Source: JBFGCA01 sp041567315
Lineage (GTDB): Bacteria > Acidobacteriota > Thermoanaerobaculia > Multivoradales > JAHEKO01
Reading direction: 5' to 3'
Length of the DNA: 63,038 nucleotides
Assembly: GCA_041567315.1 (NCBI GenBank)
Contig: JBFGCA010000011.1
Span: forward strand, 1-63,038
Below the pieces are notes generated by a model. That model saw nothing but the letters and a program-made list of their open reading frames with translations. It was not told the DNA's origin and searched no databases. This document shows, piece by piece, positions 1 to 9,025 of this stretch (position 1 is its first letter; every line of letters starts with the position of its first letter). A program made the position numbers and the translations under genes.

Positions 1-296
1 GCGGGCCTCGGCCCGGCCGCACCGGCACCCACGTGCGGCCGCACCCACCTGGCGATCTCGCCCAGCGGCCCGGGCTCGAGACGGTAGAGGTTCTCGCGGC
101 CGGCGGGCTGCTCGCCCACCAGGCCCGCTTCGCGCAGGATCCGCAGGTGCTTTGAGATCGCCGGCCGGCTGACCGGGAACCGCCCGGCGATGGCCCGCAC
201 GGGCTGGGCCCCGCCCGCCAGCAGGTCGAGGATGGCCCGCCGGGTGGGGTCGGCGACGGCGCGGAAGACGTCGGAGGCCGCCGGCTGCCTGGGCAC
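1..296 (-). CDS. ArsR-family HTH transcriptional regulator, truncated by the window edge
   Basis: The reverse strand encodes a winged-helix DNA-binding domain from its first residues. An ADPTRRAILDLLAGG segment is followed by a recognition helix (VSRPAISKHLRIL) and a wing (GRENLYRLEPGPL), the usual order in ArsR/SmtB repressors of the SRPBCC-partnered type. I take the GTG at 296 as the start because no in-frame ATG lies upstream and the ArsR core begins only about ten residues later. The C-terminus and any ligand-binding cysteines lie outside the window, so the inducer cannot be guessed. Family assignment is secure; function beyond transcriptional repression is inference. Confidence 0.8.
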   Translation of the reverse strand, partial: MPRQPAASDVFRAVADPTRRAILDLLAGGAQPVRAIAGRFPVSRPAISKHLRILREAGLVGEQPAGRENLYRLEPGPLGEIARWVRPHVGAGAAGPRP

Positions 297-378
297 TGTT
301 TGGTTACCTGTTCCGCCGCCCCGTGGCTCCCGGCGGGCTGGCTCAGGGTCGCTGACGGTTACCCATGTTAGTCGCGAG

Positions 379-401
379 GCCGCCGCCCGGCAAGCGGCGG
401 C
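379..401 (-). terminator. GC hairpin downstream of the outer-membrane protein gene
   Basis: An 8-bp perfect inverted repeat (379-386 with 394-401, 7-nt loop) lies 37 nt past the stop of the reverse-strand gene ending at 438. There is no T-tract, so it is a possible but not canonical intrinsic terminator. Confidence 0.35.
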
Positions 402-437
402 ACGCCCGGCCCACGGCCGGCGGCCCGCCGGCGGCGC

Positions 438-1493
438 CTACCAGCGCAGCCCGAAGAGGACGTTGAAGCTGGTGATCTCCAGATTGACGTCCTTGTCGAA
501 CTTCTCGCGGCGCGCCAGGGTGTCGGCCAGGTCGCGATTCTTGGCGGCGCTGATCGCGTCGGCCTCCAGGCTCCGCACCCCGCCGCCGAGCACGAAATCC
601 AGCCCGTCGGTCCACGGCCACTCGACCAGCAGACGGGCGTCGAGGCTGGTGTAGTCGACGTCGAGGTCCTTGTCGTTGCGGGCGCTGATCCCCAGGTCGC
701 TGCTGCTGCCCTTGAACCGGAAGATCGAGTAGCCGCCCTGGAGCACCAGCCGCGCCGGGCGGCCGCGCCGCTCGCCGAGCCGCACACGCAGCTCGGAGCC
801 CACCCCCAGCTCGGGCACGAAGGCGACCACCTCGCCCGAGCCGCGCCCGTTCTCCACGTAGTCGCGCACCGGCAGCTCGTACTGCTGGACCCCCAGCGCC
901 GGGCCGGCGTCGACCCCGAAGTCGCCGGCGAAGGCGAACAGCCCCACCCCCACCCAGGGCACCAGCTCGGCGGGGCCGCCGGCGCCCACCGTCACCGGGG
1001 TGACGTTGGCCCGCAGCCCGACCAGCGCCGAGTCGACGTCGGCCCGGTAGGGGGTGCCCTCGAGGATCACCTGGTACTCGTAGCGCTGGCCGTCGAAGAA
1101 GATGTCCTCGACGCCGATGAAGAAGTCGCGGGTGGCGACGCCGTCGGCCTCGGCCCGCACGTAGGTGGCCTCGGCCTGCAGGGTCACGAAGCGCCACAGG
1201 TACTCGTAGGCCAGCCCGAAGGTGGTGTCCTCGGCCTCGACCCCCAGCTCGGCGAACGAGAACTCCTCGACGTTGTCGGGCTGCGGCTCGCCGATGACGT
1301 CGAGCAGCCGGCGGGTGGTCTCGGCCACCAGGCCGTCGAGCGAGGAGACCTCGCCCACCGAGATCCCCAGCCGCGAGCGGCGCTCGGGGTCGAGGACGCG
1401 GCCGCGGGTGACGGCCTCGGCGGCCGGCGCCGCGATCAGCAGACCGAGTCCGACCAGGAGAACAAGGAGCTGGGTTCGATTGCTTGGCGACAC
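438..1493 (-). CDS. outer-membrane beta-barrel-like protein with signal peptide
   Basis: A 351-residue protein starts at GTG 1493, with AGAGG just upstream. It opens with a signal peptide (hydrophobic LLVLLVGLGLLIAAPAAEA, cleavage after AEA). The rest consists of alternating amphipathic strands, for example TFGLAYEYLWRFVTLQAEA and RLLVEWPWTDGLDFVLGGG. It ends in ITSFNVLFGLRW, a terminal aromatic of the kind the Bam complex recognises in outer-membrane barrels. No enzymatic motif is visible. It is probably an outer-membrane protein of unknown role; the barrel call rests on strand pattern and the C-terminal W. Confidence 0.6.
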   Translation of the reverse strand: MSPSNRTQLLVLLVGLGLLIAAPAAEAVTRGRVLDPERRSRLGISVGEVSSLDGLVAETTRRLLDVIGEPQPDNVEEFSFAELGVEAEDTTFGLAYEYLWRFVTLQAEATYVRAEADGVATRDFFIGVEDIFFDGQRYEYQVILEGTPYRADVDSALVGLRANVTPVTVGAGGPAELVPWVGVGLFAFAGDFGVDAGPALGVQQYELPVRDYVENGRGSGEVVAFVPELGVGSELRVRLGERRGRPARLVLQGGYSIFRFKGSSSDLGISARNDKDLDVDYTSLDARLLVEWPWTDGLDFVLGGGVRSLEADAISAAKNRDLADTLARREKFDKDVNLEITSFNVLFGLRW

Positions 1494-1597
1494 GGGGAAC
1501 CTCTCGCAGATTAGTGAGCCTCGGCCGGGCCGGCTGTGACGCCGGTCACAGCGTCGTCGGGGGAGCCGGGCTCGTCGGAGGAGCCGGGCCGCCGACC

Positions 1598-2266
1598 TCA
1601 GCCGAGGTGGTTGTCCAGGAACTCCTCGAGGGCGGAGCGCCGCTCGGGGGTCAGTCCGTCGAACTCGACGCCCAGCCGGTGGAGTACCGGGCGGCCGGCG
1701 TGGCCGTTGCCGGGCAGGCTGGCGATACGGCCCTGCGAGCGCCACCGGAAACCGTCGAGCCGCAGCTCGAGATCGAGACGCTCCTCGATCCGCGGGCGCA
1801 GCTCGCTCTCCACCAGCATCCCCCACGCGCCCAGCGTCTTGACTTCGAAGCGCCGGTGGCTCTCGAGCCGGGCGGGCCGCCCGGGCTCGGGACCCAGACG
1901 GTCGAGCAGGCTCGGCGTCAGGTCCACCCCGGCGTGATCGCGGATGAACTGGCTGAGGTCGCCAACCGTGCCGCCGCTGATCGCCTCGAAGTTGATGCCG
2001 GAGCGATGGCGGCCCATCTGCTCGCCCGGCGCCGGCAGCGGCCGCGACCAGACAGCGGTGCCGGTGAGCCACAGCCGCCGCTCTCCGGTCTCCAGCTCGA
2101 GCCAGTACTCGCCACCGGTACGCAGCGGCTGCGAGGTCTCGACCGCCATGCCGCCGAGGCTCAGCCCCACGACTTCGACCGGCACCGCCTCGACGAAGGC
2201 GCCGTGGACACCGGCCACCTCCCAGCGCCGGCCGCGCCGCTTACTCGGTTCACTCGCCTCTGACAT
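1598..2266 (-). CDS. PilZ-like domain protein, possibly two tandem PilZ domains
   Basis: A 222-residue soluble protein starts at ATG 2266 behind a strong GGAGGAG site. The N-terminal half carries a PilZ-like pattern: a basic KRRGRR stretch, then VEVVGLSLGGMAVETSQPL, which resembles the D/NxSxxG block of PilZ c-di-GMP receptors, then an exchange of strands ending in GINFEAISGG. The second half (about residues 110-222) repeats the same general pattern (GAWGMLVESELRPR, then HRLGVEFDGLTPERR). Family knowledge suggests c-di-GMP signalling. The canonical RxxxR is only approximate, so ligand binding is not certain. Confidence 0.6.
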   Translation of the reverse strand: MSEASEPSKRRGRRWEVAGVHGAFVEAVPVEVVGLSLGGMAVETSQPLRTGGEYWLELETGERRLWLTGTAVWSRPLPAPGEQMGRHRSGINFEAISGGTVGDLSQFIRDHAGVDLTPSLLDRLGPEPGRPARLESHRRFEVKTLGAWGMLVESELRPRIEERLDLELRLDGFRWRSQGRIASLPGNGHAGRPVLHRLGVEFDGLTPERRSALEEFLDNHLG

Positions 2267-2391
2267 CGCCCTCCTCCAGTGACGGCGGGCGGCACCGGCC
2301 ACCGGTAGCCGCCGAATCCGCACACGGAAGCAGGGAGTATAGACCGTCCCGCATGAGCCGTGTGTTACAAACTTCGCAACGCCGAGCTCAC

Positions 2392-3060
2392 TCAGCTCGC
2401 CGGAGCTTCGGGCGCCGCCGGGCAGACGTCGGCCGCGAACCGGCCGACGGCGACGCCGGGCGGCGCGGGCTCCGAGCGCGGACAGTCCGCCGGATCGGTC
2501 CCGCAAGGCCGACCCCGGAGCCGGTCGTCGAGCGCCAGGACCTGGCGCCCGAGCTGGCGGTGGCGCCACATGAAGCGGCCCCGCCGCTCCATCTCCTCGA
2601 CCGCCGCCCCGGCCTCGCGCCCCTGGAAGCGCAGCCGGTAGTAGGCGGCGAGGCGGCCCGCCCGGTGCCAGCCGTGCCGGCAGCGGAACGCCACCTTGCG
2701 CCCTTGGCTCCGGGCCTCCTCGACCCAGGTGTCGAAGGCGGCCAGGAACTCGACCGAGAGCGGTCGCCGGGCGCTCTGGCGCTGGTCGTAGCGCACCCGG
2801 AGGTCGGGGCAGACCCGCGCCCGCCAGCGGCACTCGCGCTCGGCGGCGGTGCCGTCGAGCACCACCAGCTCCTCGACCCCGGCCGCGCACAGCGCCGCCA
2901 GCGACCGCTCGTTGAAGTGGCCGCTGCGGTAGAGCGCGAAGCCGCTGGCCGGATCGGCGTCGATCAGGCTGGGGACCGCCGCGCAGCCGCCCAGCAGGAG
3001 GGCCGCGAGCAGCCGCGCGAGCTTCTCCAGGTCCCGGCGCAAGAGCGCCGATCTTCGCAC
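2392..3060 (-). CDS. protein-tyrosine/dual-specificity phosphatase-like lipoprotein
   Basis: A 222-residue protein taken from GTG 3060. The N-terminus has basic residues, a hydrophobic LARLLAALLLGG stretch and then a lipobox cysteine (LGGCAA), indicating a lipid-anchored envelope protein. The catalytic P-loop is CRHGWHRAGR, a good CX5R motif, preceded by FNERSLAALCAAGVEELVVLDG, which matches the beta-alpha arrangement of DSP/tyrosine phosphatases. A general-acid Asp is not obvious to me. A TTG at 3042 would shorten the signal region. Substrate unknown; envelope-located phosphatases of this size usually act on phosphotyrosine or sugar phosphates. Confidence 0.6.
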   Translation of the reverse strand: MRRSALLRRDLEKLARLLAALLLGGCAAVPSLIDADPASGFALYRSGHFNERSLAALCAAGVEELVVLDGTAAERECRWRARVCPDLRVRYDQRQSARRPLSVEFLAAFDTWVEEARSQGRKVAFRCRHGWHRAGRLAAYYRLRFQGREAGAAVEEMERRGRFMWRHRQLGRQVLALDDRLRGRPCGTDPADCPRSEPAPPGVAVGRFAADVCPAAPEAPAS

Positions 3061-3112
3061 AGCAGCCCGTGGTGGAAGTCCGTTGAGTCGGTGGACTTGC
3101 ACCACGGGCTGC
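3061..3112. repeat. intergenic palindromic repeat, copy 1 (short form)
   Basis: Left arm 3062-3081 pairs with right arm 3093-3112 (19 of 20 positions) around an 11-nt loop. The arm sequence GCAGCCCGTGGTGGAAGTCC is the same as in the larger element at 9026-9189. Identity continues past the arm into the loop (29 of 31 positions from 3061 and 9026). It separates the divergent genes at 3060 and 3142. Confidence 0.8.
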
Positions 3113-3141
3113 CGAGAGCCGCGGGATAGGATCGCCCGGCC

Positions 3142-4254
3142 ATGACCACGCGGCGACGACGACAGGTGCTGACCATCGCCTTGCTGGCGGCCCTGTCCGC
3201 CGGCTGCCGCGGTGGCGGCGAGCTGCCCGGCGGCGCCGGCGGTGGCGATCCGGCGGCCCGCGCCGTCGATCACGAGGCAGGCGGCGGCCAAGTGGGTGGC
3301 GGCGAGGCCGCAGGCGCGGCGGCGGGCGAACCCGCGCCCACGGACGGCAGCGCGGAGCTCCGCGAGCCGGCGCCGTTCGTGCGCGCGCTGGGCACCGTCC
3401 AGGACGGCGGCCTGCCCCACGCCGCCTGCAGCTGTCTCCGCTGCGATACGGCGCGGCGCGACCCGGCGGCGCGGCGGCTGGTGGCCAGCCTGGCGCTGGT
3501 GCTGCCGTCGAGCGGCGAGGTCTATCTCTTCGACGCCACCCCCGACCTGCGCGAGCAGCTCGATCGTTTGGCCGACGTCCGGCCCGGCGCCGCCGCCGGC
3601 CGCGTCGACCGCGCGCCGGTGAGCGGGGTCTTCCTGACCCACGCCCACGTCGGCCACTACCTGGGTCTCGCCTTCTTCGGATACGAGGCGGTCCACGCCC
3701 CGGGGCTGCCGGTGTGGGCCAGCCGCCGGATGGCCGGCTTCCTGCGCGCCAACGGACCGTGGAGCCAGCTCGTCGAGCTGGGCAACGTCGAGCTCCGCGA
3801 GCTCGAGCCCGGACGCCCCGTCGAGCTGGCCGGCGGAGTGAGGGTGGTGCCGTTCGCGGCGCCGCACCGCGACGAGTACGCCGACACCCTGGGCTTCCGG
3901 ATCGAAGGACCGCGGCGGAGCCTCATCTATCTTCCCGACACCGACTCCTGGGCGGCCTGGGAGACGGCGGCCGGCGGACTCCACCCGGCGGAGCTGATCG
4001 GCGGCGTCGACGTGGCGCTGCTCGACGGCACTTTCTACTCGCCCGACGAGCTGCCGGGGCGCAGCGTCGGGGCCATCGGCCACCCGCTGATCCCGCGGAC
4101 CATGGAGCTGCTGGCCGGGCTGGACGCGACCCGCGTGCTGTTCACCCACCTCAACCACTCCAACCCGGCGCTCGAGCCCGGCAGCACCGCGCGGCGGGCG
4201 ATCGAGGCGGCCGGCTTCGCGGTGCTCGCCGAGGGAGAGGAGTTCGCGCTGTGA
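3142..4254 (+). CDS. PqqB-like metallo-beta-lactamase-fold lipoprotein
   Basis: A 370-residue protein with a lipoprotein signal (QVLTIALLAALSAGC) and a low-complexity Gly/Ala linker to about residue 75. The catalytic domain then looks like PqqB: GTVQDGGLPHAACSC, a CxxC near its start, the metal site THAHVGHY, PHRDEYADTLGF, and the C-terminal HLNHSNPAL. PqqB is a peroxygenase/dehydrogenase acting on PQQ intermediates, but canonical PqqB is cytoplasmic and sits with other pqq genes. Here it is predicted to be exported, and no pqqA, C or E is adjacent. It is better described as an envelope homologue of unknown substrate. The usual Asp of the HxHxDH motif is replaced (THAHVGH). Confidence 0.75.
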   Translation: MTTRRRRQVLTIALLAALSAGCRGGGELPGGAGGGDPAARAVDHEAGGGQVGGGEAAGAAAGEPAPTDGSAELREPAPFVRALGTVQDGGLPHAACSCLRCDTARRDPAARRLVASLALVLPSSGEVYLFDATPDLREQLDRLADVRPGAAAGRVDRAPVSGVFLTHAHVGHYLGLAFFGYEAVHAPGLPVWASRRMAGFLRANGPWSQLVELGNVELRELEPGRPVELAGGVRVVPFAAPHRDEYADTLGFRIEGPRRSLIYLPDTDSWAAWETAAGGLHPAELIGGVDVALLDGTFYSPDELPGRSVGAIGHPLIPRTMELLAGLDATRVLFTHLNHSNPALEPGSTARRAIEAAGFAVLAEGEEFAL

Positions 4255-4285
4255 GCTCGAGACACCAGCTGCGGAGCGGACCGAA

Positions 4286-5827
4286 GTGACCGGTCGCCGG
4301 TGGCTCCTGGCGGCCGTCGTCGCCGGGCTGGTGGCGCTGCTCGCAGTGGGCCTGGTGGGCTTCGAGTCGCCGGCCCTCGGGCGGGCGGTGACCGAGCGCC
4401 TGAGGGAATCGACCGGGCTGAAGATCGAGGTCGAGCGGTTCCGCTTCGCTCCGCTGCGCGGCCTGACGCTCGATGGGGTCACCGCCCGCGGACGGCTGGA
4501 GGACGGCCGGCTCGATTTCGCGGCGCGCCGGGTGGCCCTGGCCCACCGGCTGCTGCCGCTCCTCACCGGGCGCGTGGCGCTGCGGCAGGCCACCCTCGAC
4601 GAGCCCGACGTCCGCTGGACGCGACCGGCCGAGCGACCGGCCCTTGCGAGACGCCAGCGGCCGGCCGCAGGGGGCCGGGCGGCCGGCGGCGGCCGCCGCG
4701 CCGCCGCCGCCGAACCGGCGAGCGCATTGGCCGAGCCTGGGAGCGGCCGGCTGCGGGCCGACTCCGTGGCCATCGAAGGTTTGCGGATCCAGGGCGGCCG
4801 GCTGACGGTGACCGACGCCGGTGCCGCCGGTCCCGAGCTGCAGATCGCCGGTCTCGACCTGCGGCTGCGGGGGCTGCGCTTCGAGGAGAGCGCCGACTCC
4901 TCCGCGAGCGGTCCCCCGGCGACCGGTACGGCACCGGCAGGCCCCCCGGCCAGGCCCTCGCTGGCGGGGCTCTCGGGGCACGGCCGGTTCAGCGCCGCCG
5001 AGGTGATCGCCGGCCGCACCCACACCACCGAGGTCGGCGGCCGGCTGGAGCTCGACGCCGGCCGGCTGACCGTGACCGAGGGCACGCTGGTCCATCCGGC
5101 CGGTCCGGTCGAGATCGCGGCGCTCGAGGTCGACCTGCGGCGGCAGCCGCCGCCCTACGCCGTGCGCCTGAACGGCCGCTCGCTCGACGCCGCCATCCTG
5201 CTCGAGGCGCCGCCCGGCGACGAGCTGGGCCGCGCCGACCTGGAGTTCGAGGGCAGCGGCGCAGGCGACCAGCTCACCGGCCGGGGAACGCTGCAGCTCG
5301 AGGGCGGCCGGCTGCCCGCCCACCCGATCCTCACCGCGCTCGACGGGCTGCTCGGCGGCTCGCCGCTGGTCGGAGCCGCCCTCGACCCCACCCTGGTGCG
5401 GTTCGAGGTCGATCCCGCCGTCCTCCGGCTCGAGCCCTTCCGGCTGGCCGCCGGCGGCGCCGCCCTCGATATCGAGGGCGAGGTGCGCCCCGGCGGCGAG
5501 CTGGCCCGCGAGGCGCGGCTCAGCGCGCCGCGCGACCACCCGGTCTTCGAGGGCCTGCCGGCCGACGTGCTGGACCGGCTGACCGGACCCGACGATCGGC
5601 TGGCGCTGCCGGTGCGGATCGGCGGCACCCGCGAGCGGCCACGGCTCTCGGCCGACCTCCCCGAGCTGGCCGGTCAGGAAAAGCGGCGGCTGCGCAAGGC
5701 GCTGGAGCAGAAGCTCAAGGACCGGCTGCGCGACCTGCTGGAGAGAGTCGCCAGCGAGGCGGAGGACGGCGAGCCGCCAGAGCAGCAAGAGCAGGGCAAG
5801 CAGGAGGAGGCGAGCGATGGAGGGTGA
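4286..5827 (+). CDS. AsmA-like membrane-anchored protein
   Basis: A 513-residue protein starts at GTG 4286. One N-terminal transmembrane helix (WLLAAVVAGLVALLAVGLVGF) is followed by a segment typical of the AsmA/TamB superfamily: GRAVTERLRESTGLKIEVERFRF in outline, then LDGVTARGRLEDGRLDF. The remainder is a long series of beta-strand repeats with charged turns and an EGEVRPGGEL-type ending before a coiled, Lys/Glu-rich tail. AsmA-like proteins bridge the periplasm and move lipids to the outer membrane. That role is inferred from architecture only. It overlaps the next gene by 11 nt. Confidence 0.6.
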   Translation: MTGRRWLLAAVVAGLVALLAVGLVGFESPALGRAVTERLRESTGLKIEVERFRFAPLRGLTLDGVTARGRLEDGRLDFAARRVALAHRLLPLLTGRVALRQATLDEPDVRWTRPAERPALARRQRPAAGGRAAGGGRRAAAAEPASALAEPGSGRLRADSVAIEGLRIQGGRLTVTDAGAAGPELQIAGLDLRLRGLRFEESADSSASGPPATGTAPAGPPARPSLAGLSGHGRFSAAEVIAGRTHTTEVGGRLELDAGRLTVTEGTLVHPAGPVEIAALEVDLRRQPPPYAVRLNGRSLDAAILLEAPPGDELGRADLEFEGSGAGDQLTGRGTLQLEGGRLPAHPILTALDGLLGGSPLVGAALDPTLVRFEVDPAVLRLEPFRLAAGGAALDIEGEVRPGGELAREARLSAPRDHPVFEGLPADVLDRLTGPDDRLALPVRIGGTRERPRLSADLPELAGQEKRRLRKALEQKLKDRLRDLLERVASEAEDGEPPEQQEQGKQEEASDGG

Positions 5828-6542
5828 GCCGCGGATCTACTTCAAGCAGCTCCTGGCCGGGCGCCAGGTGGCGGTGGACAGCCGGGTGGCCGGCCAGATG
5901 CGCAACTTCATGTACCTGCTGGGCGACCCGGCCAGCCGGCGGGCGCTGGTGGTGGACCCGGCCTGGGACGTCGGCGGGCTGCTCGACGTCGCCGCCAGCG
6001 ACGGCTACCGCGTGGAGGGGGCGCTGATCACCCACTACCACCCGGACCACGTCGGCGGCGACCTCTTCGGCATTCCGGTCGAGGGCGTCGGCCGGCTGCT
6101 CGAGCGCGTGGCGGTGCCGCTCTACGTCAACAAGCACGAGGCCGAGGGCGTCAAGGTGGTGACCGGGGTCTCCGACAGCGACCTCAAGCGGGTCGACGAC
6201 GGCGACGCCCTCGAGCTCGGCGAGCTGCGAATCCGCTTCCTCCACACCCCGGGCCACACCCCGGGCAGCCAGTGCTTCCTCATCGGCGACCGGCTGGTGG
6301 CCGGCGACACGCTCTTCGTCCAGGGCTGCGGGCGGGTCGATCTGCCGGGCGGCGACGCCGAGCAGATGTACTACACGCTGACCGGCAAGCTGGCCAAGCT
6401 GCCGCCCGACACCGTGCTCTACCCCGGGCACGACTACGGGCCGGCCGAGACCTCGACCATCGGCACCGAGCTGGAGCGCAACGCCTACCTGCGGGTGCGC
6501 TCGCTCGAGGACTGGCGTCGCCTGATGGGCGGCGGCTTCTGA
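5817..6542 (+). CDS. metallo-beta-lactamase-fold hydrolase (glyoxalase II/ persulfide dioxygenase-like)
   Basis: A 241-residue cytosolic protein without signal peptide. The metal site THYHPDH (residues 72-78: H73, H75, D77, H78) is followed by HTPGHTPGS, GDTLFVQGCGRVDLPGGD and PGHDYG, in the order seen in glyoxalase II and ETHE1-type enzymes. It lacks the substrate-binding C-terminal domain of true GloB, so a general thioester hydrolase or sulfur dioxygenase is equally possible. Its start overlaps the end of the AsmA-like gene, so the two are probably cotranscribed. Confidence 0.85.
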   Translation: MEGEPRIYFKQLLAGRQVAVDSRVAGQMRNFMYLLGDPASRRALVVDPAWDVGGLLDVAASDGYRVEGALITHYHPDHVGGDLFGIPVEGVGRLLERVAVPLYVNKHEAEGVKVVTGVSDSDLKRVDDGDALELGELRIRFLHTPGHTPGSQCFLIGDRLVAGDTLFVQGCGRVDLPGGDAEQMYYTLTGKLAKLPPDTVLYPGHDYGPAETSTIGTELERNAYLRVRSLEDWRRLMGGGF

Positions 6543-6579
6543 GCGCCGGACCTGGTCGGCCCGCCGGCGCGGTCAGAGC

Positions 6580-7788
6580 TCAGAAGTCGTAGTAGCCGCC
6601 GCGGGTCCGCAGCTCGACCTCGGGCCGCGACACCTGCACCCTGACCTTGTGCCAGCTCCCGTCGCCGCGGTCGTCGGTCGGGTAGTAGCCGAGGACGTAC
6701 TGCTCGCGCAGCTCGGCGAGGATCTCGGCAAAGGCGTCCTCGAGCTGGTCGATCGAGGTCAGGAACTGGATGCGGCCGCCGCTTTCGCCGACCGCCTCGC
6801 GGAGCTGCCGCAGCTCGCGCTGGTTGTCCGCGACGCCGCGCCAGGAGGAGCGGTAGGAGGGCAGCTCCTCGGCGCTCTCGCCCTCCTCCATGAGGTGGAT
6901 CCAGTAGATCAGCGCCTGGCTGCCCTTCGCCTTGTCGGCCACCTGCTCCATCTCCAGCACGCTGTGGACGTCCGAGCCGTCCGAGAACAGCACCACCACC
7001 CGGCGTCCCTGGCGGGTGTCGAGCCGCTGCAGAGCCAGGAACAGGTGGTCGTTGATCGCCGTTCCGCCGCTGGCGGTCACCCCGTCGAGGGCGGCTTTCA
7101 GCGCCGCCGCGTCGCCGCTGAAGGCGGTCGAGCGCAGCATGCGGTCCGAGAACAGCACCACCTCGGCTTCGTCCAGCTCGCGCATCCCCTTGAGGAAGAC
7201 CCGGGCGCCGCGCCGCGCCGCGGCCAGCCGCTCGCCGCGCATGCTGAGGCTGCAGTCGAGCAGCACCACCGCGGTCAGCGGCACGTCGCCGCGCTCGAAG
7301 GTGACGATCTTCTGGCGCTTGCCACGGTCGTGGATCCGGAAATCCTCGCGTCTGAGGTCGAGCACCCGGCGCCCGAACGCGGTGGCGGTGACGTAGAGCT
7401 GCTGCAGCTCGACCTCGACGACGTCGTCGACCTGCAGCTTGGGGGTCACCACTCTGGCGGCCGCGGTGCGCCCGCGGGTGGTGTGGGCGACGACCTCGAA
7501 CTGGTGCTCGACGTTGTCGTTCCCGAGGTCCACCTCGACGCGATAGGGCGGCCGCACCAGGGTCGCCACCGAGCGCCCGTCGACCAACAGCTCGACCCGC
7601 GCGATCGGCTCCTCGCCCACCACCCGGGCCACGAAGTCGATCCTGCCGAACACGAACTCGGCGCTGCGCGGCCGCTCGATCCACACCTCGAGCGGCGCCG
7701 CCACGGCGGCGGCCGCGATCGTCGTCAGGGCGAAGGCGAGACCGAGCGCGCGTCCGGCCACCGGCCGCCCCGCCCGCCTCCTTCTCAC
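6580..7788 (-). CDS. secreted VWFA-domain protein of the acidobacterial type
   Basis: A 402-residue protein from GTG 7788, which overlaps the upstream TPR gene stop by 4 nt (GTGA), so it is translationally coupled to it. After a signal peptide there is a beta-rich segment (WIERPRSAEFVFGRIDFVA; then a VDDVVEVELQQLYVTAT strand pair). A von Willebrand A domain follows, with the MIDAS motif DCSLS, a conserved Thr in ASGGTAIND and VVVLFSDGSD. The order matches the VWFA-related family abundant in Acidobacteria. The C-terminus (EQYVLGYYPTDDRG) is also typical. The probable role is protein-protein interaction at the cell surface; partner unknown. Confidence 0.85.
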   Translation of the reverse strand: MRRRRAGRPVAGRALGLAFALTTIAAAAVAAPLEVWIERPRSAEFVFGRIDFVARVVGEEPIARVELLVDGRSVATLVRPPYRVEVDLGNDNVEHQFEVVAHTTRGRTAAARVVTPKLQVDDVVEVELQQLYVTATAFGRRVLDLRREDFRIHDRGKRQKIVTFERGDVPLTAVVLLDCSLSMRGERLAAARRGARVFLKGMRELDEAEVVLFSDRMLRSTAFSGDAAALKAALDGVTASGGTAINDHLFLALQRLDTRQGRRVVVLFSDGSDVHSVLEMEQVADKAKGSQALIYWIHLMEEGESAEELPSYRSSWRGVADNQRELRQLREAVGESGGRIQFLTSIDQLEDAFAEILAELREQYVLGYYPTDDRGDGSWHKVRVQVSRPEVELRTRGGYYDF

Positions 7789-8930
7789 CGGCCCGAGACT
7801 CCGCCGGCGCCGCTCAGGCTGGCCTGCAGCGACGGCAGCCGGCTCTGCATCAGCTGGTGCATCGCCTGCCGGGTCTCGGCGATCCCCTCGGCCGGCAGGG
7901 TGTCGTAGATCAGCCGCGGCGAGTCGGTCGACCAGCGGTCGGCGGTCAGGCCCTCGAGCACCCTCACCGCCTCGCGCCGGCGCCGCCCCGCGTCGAGGAG
8001 GGCGGCGAGCTGGATGATCAGCTGCTGGTCGCCGGGCAGCCGCTCGAGCCCCTGCCGGAGCACCGCCTCGGCCGCCTTGTCGTCGCCCCCCGCCAGTCGC
8101 AGGCGGGCCAGCTCCTGGTGCGCGATCGATCGCACCCAGTCGGGGGAAGAGTCCGCTTTGACGGCGCGCTCGAGCTGGCGGACCGCCGCGTCGTGCCCGG
8201 CCGGGCCGCGGCGCGCCAGGCAGACCGCCAGCCGCACCCGGGCGTGGTGGTTGCCGGGGTTGACCCGCACCGCCCGCTCGAGCTGGAGGATGGCCGCTTC
8301 GTACTCGGCGCTCTTCTCGTAGGCGGCGGCGAGCGCCACCAGCGCCGCGTCGTTGGTGGGGTCGCTGTTGACCGCCCGCAGGAAGAACTCGGCGCTCGAA
8401 GAGATCGATCGCGACTCCTGGAGATAGGCTCCGAAGCTGCTCATCACCCAGGCGCTGAACCGCCGCGCCTCGCTGGTGCTGGTGCGGTCGGCGTAGATCT
8501 CGGCCAGCTCGCTGGCCATGGTCCGCGAGTGGGCGGCCAGCGTCGGGCGGTCGGCGTCGCGGTAGCGCAGGTAGGCGTCGTGGTGGAGGACGATGATCGG
8601 CACCAGCAGCTCGATGGGCTGGACGTCGAGCAGATCCCGGATCACCCGCAGCTTGAGCCGCCAGAACTGCTCGATCCGCCTCCACGGCTCCTTGCCCAGG
8701 GCATCGGTCTCGAACGCGAACAGCTCGTCCAGGGCGCGCTCCTCGTCGCCGGAGGCGAGCACCGCCAGTACGCCGCGGTAGGCCTCGCGGATCTCGTCCG
8801 CGGGCAGCGCGGCCGCCGGCCCCGGCCGGCCCAGGATCGCCGCCGCCAGCAGCAGGGCGGCCGGCAGCGCACAGCGGCAGGCAGCCGCGGCGGGCCGCCT
8901 GCAACGCGAGGACCTGGCGGGGGCGCTCAA
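7785..8930 (-). CDS. secreted tetratricopeptide-repeat protein
   Basis: About 381 residues if started at TTG 8930. No ATG or GTG is available upstream before an in-frame stop, so the exact start is uncertain. A signal peptide (ALPAALLLAAAILGRPGPAAA) leads into helical repeats. Clear TPR-like units are YEAAILQLERAVRVNPGNHH, DAAVRQLERAVKADSS and KAAEAVLRQGLERLPGDQQ. Together with the coupled VWFA gene it probably forms a periplasmic or surface complex, an arrangement resembling Bat/VWA-TPR pairs. No catalytic motif seen. Confidence 0.75.
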   Translation of the reverse strand: MSAPARSSRCRRPAAAACRCALPAALLLAAAILGRPGPAAALPADEIREAYRGVLAVLASGDEERALDELFAFETDALGKEPWRRIEQFWRLKLRVIRDLLDVQPIELLVPIIVLHHDAYLRYRDADRPTLAAHSRTMASELAEIYADRTSTSEARRFSAWVMSSFGAYLQESRSISSSAEFFLRAVNSDPTNDAALVALAAAYEKSAEYEAAILQLERAVRVNPGNHHARVRLAVCLARRGPAGHDAAVRQLERAVKADSSPDWVRSIAHQELARLRLAGGDDKAAEAVLRQGLERLPGDQQLIIQLAALLDAGRRRREAVRVLEGLTADRWSTDSPRLIYDTLPAEGIAETRQAMHQLMQSRLPSLQASLSGAGGVSGR

Positions 8931-9025
8931 CTTCGTCGAGTACTCCGCGTCCGGGAAGCTGGACCGCGAGCGGCCCCGCCTGCTCGAGGACCGCCGCTAC
9001 CGAATGGACCTTACGATTGTACCCT